A stretch of DNA of 6,229 nucleotides, taken from positions 1-6,229 of the forward strand of contig JAFIHO010000006.1 in the NCBI GenBank assembly GCA_017849395.1, written 5' to 3'. The translations under genes and the position numbers were made by a program. Positions 1 to 5,708 of this stretch are shown here, piece after piece. The notes beneath the pieces are model-generated. The model was not told where the DNA came from and did not search any database. It was given only the letters and a program-made list of their open reading frames with translations. The stretch comes from Hyphomicrobiales bacterium. Lineage in GTDB: Bacteria; Pseudomonadota; Alphaproteobacteria; Micropepsales; Micropepsaceae. Position 1 is the first letter of the stretch; each line of letters opens with the position of its first letter.

Positions 1-158
1 CCGCGCGCCTGCCTGGCTTTGATTGCGACAGCCGCGTCGCCCGCGGAACCGAGCGTCAGGCTGACGGACCCATGCGGCCGGCGCGCCCGGCCGATGATAC
101 CGAATGCATCCTCGCCGATCGGCCAGACAGAGCGGTAATGGGTGCCGCCAATCTTCAT
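1..158 (-). CDS. mtnA: Methylthioribose-1-phosphate isomerase-like protein, N-terminal fragment (runs off left edge)
   Basis: MtnA converts 5-methylthioribose-1-phosphate to 5-methylthioribulose-1-phosphate in cytosolic methionine salvage. Only the first 52 codons are visible; the gene continues past base 1. The translation starts MKIGGTHYRSVWPI, then has FGIIGRARRPH (residues 19-29) and a helix DAAVAIKARQAR (41-52), with the next codon starting GG. This follows the family N-terminus, which has a short strand, an I-I-D-Q-x-x-L-P-H stretch, then an A-I-x-x-M-x-V-R-G-A-P helix and loop. Here D-Q is replaced by G-R, L by R and the M/V positions are changed, so the protein is diverged. The ATG at 158-156 has a GAAGG ribosome site at 168-172, and lies 12 bp past the stop of the glutathione S-transferase gene. 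The nearby mtnP and apt genes support the call. Without the catalytic Cys and Asp regions it cannot be told whether the enzyme is active or is a paralogue. Confidence 0.62.
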   Translation of the reverse strand, partial: MKIGGTHYRSVWPIGEDAFGIIGRARRPHGSVSLTLGSAGDAAVAIKARQAR

Positions 159-170
159 CTCAAAATGCCT

Positions 171-773
171 TCATGGACTTTGCGGAACCGTCGCCTTCAT
201 GGATTCGTATTCGCTGAACTTCGCGAACCATGCTGCCAATTTGGGGCGGGTGGCGCGCCATTCAAGTTCCGGCAATCGGAAATCGATATAGCCCAGCGCG
301 CAGGCGGCAGAAATTTCGCCAATGGTGGGAACTTCGGAGAAGGTGACCCGCTCCAGCGCATCCAGCCCGGCGTGAACCGATTTGAGATTCTTGGCGATGG
401 CGGCTTCATTCTGTTTTTCCGGCGGCAGGCGGCTTTCCACCACCCGCGCCACCGCCGCGTCCATGATGCCATCGGCCAGCGCCTGCAGGCCCAGCGCCTT
501 CCAGCGGCCGCTGTCGGTGCGCCACACGCTGTTCCCGGGAAAGAATTTCCCGCCGCCATGCTGGTTGAGATATTCGCAAATGACCGGCGAGTCGAAGAGG
601 ATGGAACCATCATCCAATTGCAGGGCGGGAATCTTTCCCAGAGGATTGATCTTGCGGAACTCCTCATTCCCTGCGGGGATGGTTTTCACGATTTCAAGCT
701 TCAGACCAACTTCATGGGCGATGATGAGCGCCTTGCGGCCGAAGGGCGAAGCGGGATTGGTGTAGAGTTTCAA
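171..773 (-). CDS. Glutathione S-transferase family protein, YibF-like
   Basis: This is a 200-residue soluble two-domain glutathione S-transferase of normal family length. The N-terminal thioredoxin-like domain (about 1-75) has S9-P-F-G-R-K, where Ser9 is the expected glutathione-activating residue. It also has N-P-L-G-K-I-P (43-49) with the conserved cis-proline at P49, and D61-S62, which binds the gamma-glutamyl group. The C-terminal helical domain (about 85-195) has ALADGIMDA (98-106) and AACALGYIDFR (156-166). Both resemble Escherichia coli YibF closely, so that subfamily is the best match. The substrate is unknown; YibF-type proteins have no settled physiological reaction. The start is TTG at 773-771, because a TAG stop lies four codons upstream in frame with no other start between, and a strong AGGAGA precedes it. 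It sits 78 bp after apt and 12 bp before the mtnA-like gene, suggesting co-transcription and perhaps a glutathione-linked role in thiomethyl metabolism (inference). Confidence 0.93.
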   Translation of the reverse strand: MKLYTNPASPFGRKALIIAHEVGLKLEIVKTIPAGNEEFRKINPLGKIPALQLDDGSILFDSPVICEYLNQHGGGKFFPGNSVWRTDSGRWKALGLQALADGIMDAAVARVVESRLPPEKQNEAAIAKNLKSVHAGLDALERVTFSEVPTIGEISAACALGYIDFRLPELEWRATRPKLAAWFAKFSEYESMKATVPQSP

Positions 774-778
774 GTTTT

Positions 779-784
779 TCTCCT
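779..784 (-). promoter_or_regulatory. Shine-Dalgarno site that fixes the TTG start of the glutathione S-transferase
   Basis: The minus strand reads AGGAGA, then AAAAC, then TTG. This near-consensus ribosome site has good spacing to the TTG at 773-771 and no competing ATG or GTG in frame before the upstream TAG. The intergenic stretch it lies in (774-851) also has a 5-bp hairpin, GCCAC/GTGGC at 813-827 with a CCCC-rich loop. No T-tract follows that hairpin, so it is not a convincing terminator. Confidence 0.85.
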
Positions 785-851
785 ATCGCACGGCCGGACG
801 GAAAGCCGGTTCGCCACACCCCGTGGCTTCCGCTTTGCCCCGCCGATGCTG

Positions 852-1379
852 CTAGTGCCCTTCGAACGCCACGAGTGTATGCACCTTCTGACCGGCGGCG
901 CGCAGTTTGTCCGCACCGCCCAGTTCCGGCAGGTCGATCACGAAGGAGCAGCCGACCACTTTGGCGCCCGCCCGTTCCATAAGGCGGATGCCGGCCAGCG
1001 CCGTGCCGCCCGTGGCGATCAGGTCGTCGACCAGCAGCACATTGTCGCCGGGCTGAATGGCATCGACATGGATTTCCACCCGGTCCTGGCCATACTCCAG
1101 CGCATAGTCTTCGCCGATCACGGTATGAGGCAGCTTGCCCTTCTTGCGGATCGGCACGAAGCCGGTGGAAAGCTGGTGCGCCACCGCGCCGCCCAGGATG
1201 AAGCCGCGCGCTTCAAGGCCCGCGACCTTGTCCACCCGAACACCGGCGTAAGGCTGCACCATCTCGTCGATGGCACGGCGGAACGCACGCGGATTGCCCA
1301 AGAGCGTGGTGATGTCACGGAACATGATGCCCCGCTTGGGATAGTCCGGGATGGTGCGGATGACGTTTGCAAAATCCAT
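852..1379 (-). CDS. apt: Adenine phosphoribosyltransferase
   Basis: Apt joins adenine to 5-phosphoribosyl-1-pyrophosphate, giving AMP and pyrophosphate, in cytosolic purine salvage. Counting from the start used here (175 residues, normal for the family), the protein has the N-terminal MDFANVIRTIPDYPKRGI segment and FRDITTLL (20-27). These are followed by GLEARGFI (54-61), RKKGKLP (78-84), and the phosphoribosyl-pyrophosphate loop VLLVDDLIATGGTA (115-128) with its paired aspartates and TGGT. Two starts are possible. The ATG at 1385 overlaps the mtnP stop as ATGA but has GGGGAA only 0-2 bases upstream. The ATG at 1379 has the same GGGGAA at a normal 6-7 base spacing and gives the usual family N-terminus, so it is preferred. 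The tight junction with mtnP implies one transcript and coupled translation. This fits biochemically, since adenine is a product of MtnP. Confidence 0.97.
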   Translation of the reverse strand: MDFANVIRTIPDYPKRGIMFRDITTLLGNPRAFRRAIDEMVQPYAGVRVDKVAGLEARGFILGGAVAHQLSTGFVPIRKKGKLPHTVIGEDYALEYGQDRVEIHVDAIQPGDNVLLVDDLIATGGTALAGIRLMERAGAKVVGCSFVIDLPELGGADKLRAAGQKVHTLVAFEGH

Positions 1380-1381
1380 GA

Positions 1382-2257
1382 TCATTTCCCCAGAACGCGG
1401 CCCGCGACCGCATCAAGTTTTGCCATAAGGGCGGGATCGCGTTTGGCCGGGGCGGTCATCACCGCCGTGTCGAGCATGGTCTCCACGCCCAGCGGCGAGT
1501 TCTGCCGCTCCGGTCCCAGCTTCGGGGCCACCGCCATGATGAGCTTGCGCGCATTTTCGGCATTGCCGTGCATCACCTTCACCACCGCGTCGACCGTCAC
1601 GGAATCATGGTCCGGATGCCAGCAATCATAGTCGGTCACCATCGCCACGATGGCGTAGGGCAGTTCCGCCTCTCGCGCCAGCTTGGCTTCCGGCATGGCA
1701 GTCATGCCGATCACCGAACAGCCCCAAGAGCGGTAAAGCTCGCTTTCGGCCATGGTGGAGAATTGCGGGCCTTCGATGCAGATATAGGACCCGCCCGCGT
1801 CATGGCTGATCTTCTGTTCCTTTGCGGCATCAAGCAGCGCGCCCTGAAGGCGCGGGCAGACGGGATGGGCCATCGGCACATGCGCGACGAAGCCGGGGCC
1901 AAAGAAGCTTTTTTCGCGCGCGAAGGTGCGATCGATGAACTGGTCCGCCATGACGAAGGTGCCGGGGGGCAGTTCCTCCTTCAGCGAGCCACAGGCGGAG
2001 ACGGAGATCACATCGGTGACGCCGATGCGCTTCAGCGCATCGATATTGGCGCGGTAGTTGATGCTGGTCGGGGTCTGGACATGGCCACGACCATGGCGCG
2101 GCAGGAAAACCAGATCCACGCCCGCGAAACGGCCCGTGAGAAGCTGGTCGGACGGCGTCCCCCACGGACCGGACACGCTTTCCCAGCAGGGATTTTCCAA
2201 GCCGGGAATTTCATAGACGCCGGAGCCGCCAATGATGCCGAGGACTGTTTTTGTCAT
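1382..2257 (-). CDS. mtnP: S-methyl-5'-thioadenosine phosphorylase
   Basis: MtnP splits 5'-methylthioadenosine with phosphate into adenine and 5-methylthioribose-1-phosphate, the entry step of methionine salvage. The 291 residues match the full-length trimeric purine phosphorylase family. The phosphate-binding GIIGGSGVY (7-15) is followed by PRHGRGH (53-59), VSACGSL (86-92), IEGPQFSTMAES (161-172), GMTAMPEAKLA (184-194) and TDYDCW (208-213). The two aspartates of TDYDCW, D209 and D211, are those that recognise the adenine amino group. This favours an adenosine-type substrate over methylthioinosine or guanosine. The Apt gene immediately downstream agrees. The ATG start at 2257 follows in-frame TGA and TAA stops at close range, so no longer form exists. 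The upstream GGGCCC is a poor ribosome site. A promoter is expected between the pet hairpin and this start, but no convincing -35/-10 pair was seen. Confidence 0.97.
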   Translation of the reverse strand: MTKTVLGIIGGSGVYEIPGLENPCWESVSGPWGTPSDQLLTGRFAGVDLVFLPRHGRGHVQTPTSINYRANIDALKRIGVTDVISVSACGSLKEELPPGTFVMADQFIDRTFAREKSFFGPGFVAHVPMAHPVCPRLQGALLDAAKEQKISHDAGGSYICIEGPQFSTMAESELYRSWGCSVIGMTAMPEAKLAREAELPYAIVAMVTDYDCWHPDHDSVTVDAVVKVMHGNAENARKLIMAVAPKLGPERQNSPLGVETMLDTAVMTAPAKRDPALMAKLDAVAGRVLGK

Positions 2258-2312
2258 GAATTATCAGGGCCCGGCGGGTTGCGGGGCGTTTTAGCACACC
2301 CCCCAAAGCAGA

Positions 2313-2339
2313 CAAGGCGCGGGGAGCACCCGCGCCTTG
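2313..2339 (-). terminator. Probable terminator hairpin of the petABC operon
   Basis: A perfect inverted repeat has 11-bp arms, CAAGGCGCGGG (2313-2323) and CCCGCGCCTTG (2329-2339), around a 5-base loop. It lies 23 bp past the petC stop and 55 bp before the mtnP start, so it falls between the two minus-strand transcription units. On the minus strand it is followed by TCTGCTTT rather than a clean T-run. It may be a weak intrinsic terminator, a 3'-end stabilising hairpin, or an attenuating read-through site. The 105-bp gap around it (2258-2362) holds no other gene. Confidence 0.7.
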
Positions 2340-2362
2340 CGTGTCGGCCATGCGGCTGAGGG

Positions 2363-3184
2363 TCAGTGCGCGTCCGCCCAGACCTTGCGATAGGAGGCGA
2401 ACAAAAGACCCGCCAGGACCACTAGGAAGATCAGAACCCCGAAGCCGAGGCGCTTGCGCTCCTCCATCTTGGGTTCGGCCGCCCATTCCAGGAAAGTTAC
2501 GACGTCATGGGCTTCCTGTTCGATGGTCGCCTTGGTGCCGTCGGAATAGGTCACCGAATCGGCCTTCAGCGGCTGGGGCATGGAGATGTTCCAGCCCTCG
2601 AAATACGGGTTGAAATACTTGCCTTCCGTCAGTTTGAAGCCAGCCGGCGCCTTTTCCTCGAAGCCGGTGAGGAGGGAATAGATGTAGTGCGGACCATGCT
2701 CGCGCGCCTTGTTGATGAGCGACAGGTCGGGCGGGAGGGCTCCGGAATTGTTGGCGCGGGCCGCATTCTCGTTCGGAAAGGGCGCGGGGAAATAATCCGC
2801 CGGAATCCCTGCACGAGTGAGGCGGTTGCCCTGCTCGTCGGTGGTTTCACCTTTGTCGTTGGGCTCGGCCGGAACCTTGAAACCCGCGGCAATGGCCTTG
2901 ACTTCGGCTTCGCTGAAGCCCGGGCCGCCCGGCTCGCCCAGGTTGCGGAATGCAACCCGGTTGAGGGAGTGACAGGCGGCGCAGACTTCCTTGTAGACTT
3001 GGAAGCCGCGCTGCAGCGCCGCCCGGTCATACTTGCCGAAAGCGCCTTCGAATTCGAATTCGACCTTCTTGGGCGGCAGGCGATGGGTGCTGATCCCCTC
3101 TTCCTGCGCCATGACGGGCGTTGCGAACGCCAGCAGACCGAATACCAGACCGAGTTTGAGGGCTTTGTGCATCTTTTGGCTCAC
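2363..3184 (-). CDS. petC: Ubiquinol-cytochrome c reductase, cytochrome c1 subunit
   Basis: Cytochrome c1 takes electrons from the Rieske protein and passes them to a soluble or membrane c-type cytochrome at the periplasmic face. The protein has 273 residues. Residues 1-26 are a Sec signal peptide with a likely cut after VMA. The haem c site is CAACH (C68, C71, H72), and M202 in NISMPQP is the expected sixth ligand. PPDLSLI (151-157) is family-typical. A single C-terminal anchor spans about 246-264, ending in the cytoplasmic YRKVWADAH tail. The only cysteines are the two haem-binding ones, so the extra disulfide known from Rhodobacter cytochrome c1 is absent. The start used is GTG at 3184, overlapping the petB stop by four bases (GTGA). 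An ATG at 3172 is an alternative that would still leave a complete signal peptide; neither has a strong ribosome site. It is the last gene of the pet operon, followed by a hairpin. Confidence 0.97.
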   Translation of the reverse strand: MSQKMHKALKLGLVFGLLAFATPVMAQEEGISTHRLPPKKVEFEFEGAFGKYDRAALQRGFQVYKEVCAACHSLNRVAFRNLGEPGGPGFSEAEVKAIAAGFKVPAEPNDKGETTDEQGNRLTRAGIPADYFPAPFPNENAARANNSGALPPDLSLINKAREHGPHYIYSLLTGFEEKAPAGFKLTEGKYFNPYFEGWNISMPQPLKADSVTYSDGTKATIEQEAHDVVTFLEWAAEPKMEERKRLGFGVLIFLVVLAGLLFASYRKVWADAH

Positions 3185-4437
3185 TCGGCAGCGGCCACGG
3201 CTTTATCGCCGAGGACCGATTGGGCAATGGAGGCGGGCAGCTTTTTCGGTGTCTCGATCAAACCAATGATCGGCATAAGCACCCAGAAATAGGCGAGGTA
3301 ATAGACCGTGCCGAGACGGGCAACGATCACCAGCGGGATGCCGAAGGCAACCGCTTCAACGCTCTGCGAGCCGCAATAGCCCAGCAGGACGCAGTCGACT
3401 GCGAACACCCAGAAGAACTGCTTCATCACCGGACGGAAGCGCAGCGAGCGCACCCGGCTGGTATCCAGCCACGGGAGCAGCACCAAGGTCACGAGGGCGA
3501 GGCCCATCACCAGCACGCCCAGGAGCTTGTTCGGGACCGAACGCAGCATCGCGTAATAGGGCAGCAGGTACCATTCGGGCACGATGTCCGGCGGCGTCAC
3601 CAGCGGATTTGCGGGCTGGTAATTGTCCGGATTGCCGAAGAAATCTGGCGAGTAGAACACGAACGCCGCGAACAAGATCACGTAAAGGCACAGATAGAAG
3701 GCGTCCTTCACCGTATAATAAGGGTGAAAGGGCAGCGTGTCCTGCGGGCTCTTCACGTCGATGCCCAGCGGGTTGTTGTTGCCCGGCACATGCAGCGCCC
3801 AGATGTGCAGCCCGACCACCGCTGCGATGATGAAGGGCAGCAGATAATGCAGCGAGAAGAAGCGGTTCAGGGTCGCGTCGCCGACCGCGAAATCGCCCCA
3901 CAGCCAGGTGGCGATGTGCTGGCCGATCACCGGGATCGCGCTGAACAGGTTGGTGATGACGGTGGCGCCCCAGAAGGACATCTGGCCCCAGGGCAGCACA
4001 TAGCCGAAGAAGGCTGTGGCCATCATCAACAGGTAGATCAGCACGCCGAGAATCCAGATCAGTTCGCGCGGGGCCTTGTAGGAACCGTAGTAGAGGCCGC
4101 GGAACATGTGGATGTAGACGGCAAGGAAGAACATCGACGCGCCATTGGCGTGGATGTAGCGGATCAGCCAGCCGTAATTCACATCGCGCATGATCTTTTC
4201 GACGGAATCGAAGGCGAGGCCGGCATTGGCGACATAGTGCATCGCCAGCACAATGCCGGTGATGATCTGGACGCCCAGGCAGAATGTGAGGATGCCGCCG
4301 AACGTATACCAGATGTTCAGGTTACGCGGCGTCGGGAAGGTCTGCATCGTGTCGTGCATCAGACGCGGCAGGGGCAGCCGCTGATCGATCCACTTTTCGA
4401 GACCGGACTTCGGGATATATGTCGATGGGCCTGACAT
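3181..4437 (-). CDS. petB: Ubiquinol-cytochrome c reductase, cytochrome b subunit
   Basis: Cytochrome b is the membrane core of the bc1 complex; it carries haems bL and bH and the quinol oxidation and quinone reduction sites. The 418-residue protein has eight predicted membrane helices, at roughly 44-67, 97-118, 127-149, 196-218, 245-266, 302-323, 340-362 and 375-395. The four haem ligands are visible as H96 and H110 on helix B and H197 and H211 on helix D, each pair 14 residues apart as in the proteobacterial family. GYVLPWGQMSFWGATVITNL (145-164) and the quinol-site PEWY (287-290) are intact. Both halves of cytochrome b are in one polypeptide, unlike the split cyanobacterial b6/subunit IV arrangement. 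The ATG start at 4437 has an AGGAG site nine bases upstream. It lies 13 bp after petA and overlaps petC, so the three subunits should be made from one message. Confidence 0.98.
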   Translation of the reverse strand: MSGPSTYIPKSGLEKWIDQRLPLPRLMHDTMQTFPTPRNLNIWYTFGGILTFCLGVQIITGIVLAMHYVANAGLAFDSVEKIMRDVNYGWLIRYIHANGASMFFLAVYIHMFRGLYYGSYKAPRELIWILGVLIYLLMMATAFFGYVLPWGQMSFWGATVITNLFSAIPVIGQHIATWLWGDFAVGDATLNRFFSLHYLLPFIIAAVVGLHIWALHVPGNNNPLGIDVKSPQDTLPFHPYYTVKDAFYLCLYVILFAAFVFYSPDFFGNPDNYQPANPLVTPPDIVPEWYLLPYYAMLRSVPNKLLGVLVMGLALVTLVLLPWLDTSRVRSLRFRPVMKQFFWVFAVDCVLLGYCGSQSVEAVAFGIPLVIVARLGTVYYLAYFWVLMPIIGLIETPKKLPASIAQSVLGDKAVAAAE

Positions 4438-4446
4438 TTATGATTG

Positions 4447-4451
4447 CTCCT
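4447..4451 (-). promoter_or_regulatory. Ribosome binding site of petB, touching the petA stop codon
   Basis: The minus strand reads TGAGGAG. The petA stop TGA (4453-4451) shares a base with the AGGAG site for petB, which is followed by nine bases and the ATG at 4437. A ribosome terminating on petA would cover this site, so translational coupling of the two subunits is likely (inference). Confidence 0.8.
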
Positions 4452-5020
4452 CAGCCGACCTTGACGCGCGTATCAGACAGAAAGGTGTAAGGCGGCACCG
4501 CCAGATTTTCCGGCGCCGGACCTTTGCGGATGCGTCCCGCCGTGTCGTAGGCCGAACCATGGCAGTGGCACAGCCAACCGCCATATTCGCCTTCTGGCGC
4601 GGTGGGGGTCGAAACGGTGGGGGTGCAGCCCAGATGGGTGCAGACGCCCTTGACGATCAGCCATTCCGGCTTGGTGGCGCGGTCGGCATCGGTGGCGGGC
4701 GTGTTGTCGGGCAGGTTGGCGTTGCGCGCCAGGGGGTCGGGCAGGGTAGAGACATCGACCGCCTTGGCGGAAGCAATCTCGGCCGGGGTACGGCGGCGCA
4801 CAAACAGCGGCTGGCCGCGCCAGGTGTAAATCACCTGCTGGCCCGGCTGGATGGCGGCCAAGTCGATCTCGGTGGTGCCCAGCGCCAACGCGGCGGTGGA
4901 CGGGTTCATCTGGTCGATGAAGGGCCAGGCCGCAGCAGCAGCGCCGACGGCTCCCATCGCACCGGTTGCCACATACAGGAAATCGCGGCGCGTCGTGGCG
5001 TCGGATGTCGTAGCAGTCAC
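4451..5020 (-). CDS. petA: Ubiquinol-cytochrome c reductase, Rieske iron-sulfur subunit
   Basis: The Rieske protein carries the 2Fe-2S cluster that takes the first electron from quinol and delivers it to cytochrome c1. It has 189 residues. The N-terminus holds a twin-arginine motif, TRRDFLY (10-16, R11 and R12). A hydrophobic segment at about 17-36 follows and probably stays as an uncleaved membrane anchor after Tat export. The cluster boxes are CTHLGC (127-132) and CHCHGS (151-156), giving ligands C127, H129, C151 and H154 and the disulfide pair C132-C153. GSAYD (155-159) and the GPAPENL loop (167-173) complete the fold. The start is GTG at 5020, with GAGG eight bases upstream. An in-frame TAG lies 45 bases upstream with no other usable start between; an ATG nearby is out of frame and stops at once. 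It is the first gene of the pet operon, so operon control should lie in 5021-5222. Confidence 0.98.
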   Translation of the reverse strand: MTATTSDATTRRDFLYVATGAMGAVGAAAAAWPFIDQMNPSTAALALGTTEIDLAAIQPGQQVIYTWRGQPLFVRRRTPAEIASAKAVDVSTLPDPLARNANLPDNTPATDADRATKPEWLIVKGVCTHLGCTPTVSTPTAPEGEYGGWLCHCHGSAYDTAGRIRKGPAPENLAVPPYTFLSDTRVKVG

Positions 5021-5085
5021 TGGGTCATCCTCTATGCTGGAATCGGTACTGGCCGGGGAAGACTATTGCCACATTTCGGCGCGGA

Positions 5086-5186
5086 AAAATGCCTTATGTG
5101 TTGCCGCACCGGCCGATGAATTCGCGCGGTAAAATAGAGAAGCGATTTTCGAGGGTCTTGCGGCACGATGACGCAGAAAATGCCTT
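5086..5186. repeat. Pair of direct repeats AAAATGCCTT in the divergent region
   Basis: The ten bases AAAATGCCTT occur at 5086-5095 and again at 5177-5186, in the same orientation and 91 bp apart. Read on the minus strand, both copies continue from AAGGCATTTT into a similar CCGCG or CTGCG after zero or one extra T. The likeness is therefore slightly longer than the exact core. They could be binding sites of one regulator serving petA or trmL, but a chance match cannot be excluded. The same ten bases also occur at 162-171, between the glutathione S-transferase and mtnA genes. Confidence 0.4.
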
Positions 5187-5207
5187 TTCCGCCCGTGCCT
5201 TGCGTCA
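5169..5207. repeat. Inverted repeat TGACGCA/TGCGTCA upstream of trmL
   Basis: Seven-base perfect arms, TGACGCA (5169-5175) and TGCGTCA (5201-5207), are separated by 25 bp. The likeness weakly extends outward: with one arm reversed, TGCGTCATCGTG resembles TGCGTCACAATG at 9 of 12 positions. Inside lies a smaller palindrome, GAAAA-TGCC-TTTTC (5176-5189), which includes one copy of the direct repeat. It ends 15 bp before the trmL start, so it could be a two-site operator or a leader hairpin. Function is unproven. Confidence 0.4.
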
Positions 5208-5222
5208 CAATGGAGCGGCGTC

Positions 5223-5708
5223 ATGCGTTTGGCCCTCTATGAGCCGGACATCCCGCAGAATGCGGGCAGCCTGATGCGGCTGGGGGCCTGCCTGGGCGTA
5301 GGGCTGGACATTATAGAGCCTTGCGGCTTCCTGTTGACCGATCGCAGCCTCCGCCGGGCGGGAATGGATTACCTGCAAACCGCCGACATCGCGCGTTATG
5401 AGTCCTGGAATGTCTTCATTGCAGGTTTCCGGGCAGGACAAGGAGGGCGTCTGGTGCTGTTGACCACCAAGGCCGACCTCCCCTTTACCGGCTTCGCCTT
5501 CGCGCCCGGCGACACCTTGCTGGTGGGGCGGGAAAGCGCGGGCGTGACCCAAGCCGTCCATGAGGCAGCCGACGCCCGGGTGACCATCCCCATGCAACCG
5601 GGACAGCGGTCCTTGAATGTTGCACAGGCCGCCGCGATGGTGCTGGGAGAAGCGCTGCGCCAGACAGGCCAGTTTCCCGTCCCGCGGAAAGGACCGACGC
5701 GTGCTTGA
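5223..5708 (+). CDS. trmL: tRNA (cytidine(34)-2'-O)-methyltransferase, SPOUT family
   Basis: TrmL uses S-adenosylmethionine to methylate the 2'-OH of the wobble base (Cm34 or cmnm5Um34) of certain leucine tRNAs in the cytosol. The 161 residues match the short, single-domain SPOUT form; Escherichia coli TrmL is 157 residues. Family landmarks are LYEPDIPQNAGSLMRL (5-20), IIEPCGF (30-36) and the RSLRRAGMDY stretch (41-50). The knot and cofactor site are seen in LLVGRESAGV (99-108) and IPMQPGQRSLNVAQAAAMVL (122-141). The SLN in the last motif is the usual SPOUT cofactor-loop signature. The ATG at 5223 has GGAG seven bases upstream. It diverges from petA and its last eight bases overlap the following TerC-family gene, so the two are probably translated from one message. 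Confidence 0.95.
   Translation: MRLALYEPDIPQNAGSLMRLGACLGVGLDIIEPCGFLLTDRSLRRAGMDYLQTADIARYESWNVFIAGFRAGQGGRLVLLTTKADLPFTGFAFAPGDTLLVGRESAGVTQAVHEAADARVTIPMQPGQRSLNVAQAAAMVLGEALRQTGQFPVPRKGPTRA

Larger units (their letters stand above)
5021..5222. promoter_or_regulatory. Divergent intergenic region between petA and trmL, presumed promoters
   Basis: These 202 bp separate two diverging transcription units, so they should contain the petABC promoter (minus) and the trmL promoter (plus). The region is more A/T-rich in patches than the flanking genes. Reading both strands, no -35/-10 pair close to the sigma-70 consensus at 16-18 bp spacing was found. Isolated elements are TAAAAT at 5130-5135 (plus) and TTGCGG at 5158-5163 (plus), neither with a good partner. 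No open reading frame here has a credible start and ribosome site. The region does hold repeated motifs, listed separately. Confidence 0.6.

Noticed and set aside
813..827. Small hairpin GCCAC/GTGGC between apt and the transferase as a possible terminator
   Set aside because: The stem is only five base pairs and no T-tract follows on the minus strand. The downstream gene has no evident promoter of its own, so read-through is more likely.
72..1631. Long plus-strand open frame (519 codons) opposite the transferase, apt and mtnP
   Set aside because: It runs across three real minus-strand genes and their junctions and shows no family motif. It is open because stop codons are rare on the antisense strand of GC-rich genes.
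3047..3063. Palindromic tandem TTCGAA/GAATTC stretch
   Set aside because: It lies inside petC and encodes V-E-F-E-F-E-G with ordinary codons, so it is explained by coding for alternating Glu-Phe.
3220..4434. Long plus-strand open frame (404 codons) opposite petB
   Set aside because: It is exactly antisense to an unmistakable cytochrome b. Its composition, rich in His, Gln, Asp and Arg, is what the complement of a GC-rich membrane protein gene gives. It has no recognisable domain.
5089..5132. Possible small plus-strand gene starting at the ATG at 5089 in the divergent region
   Set aside because: The longest frame there (5089-5274) runs into trmL, lacks a ribosome site and has no recognisable content.
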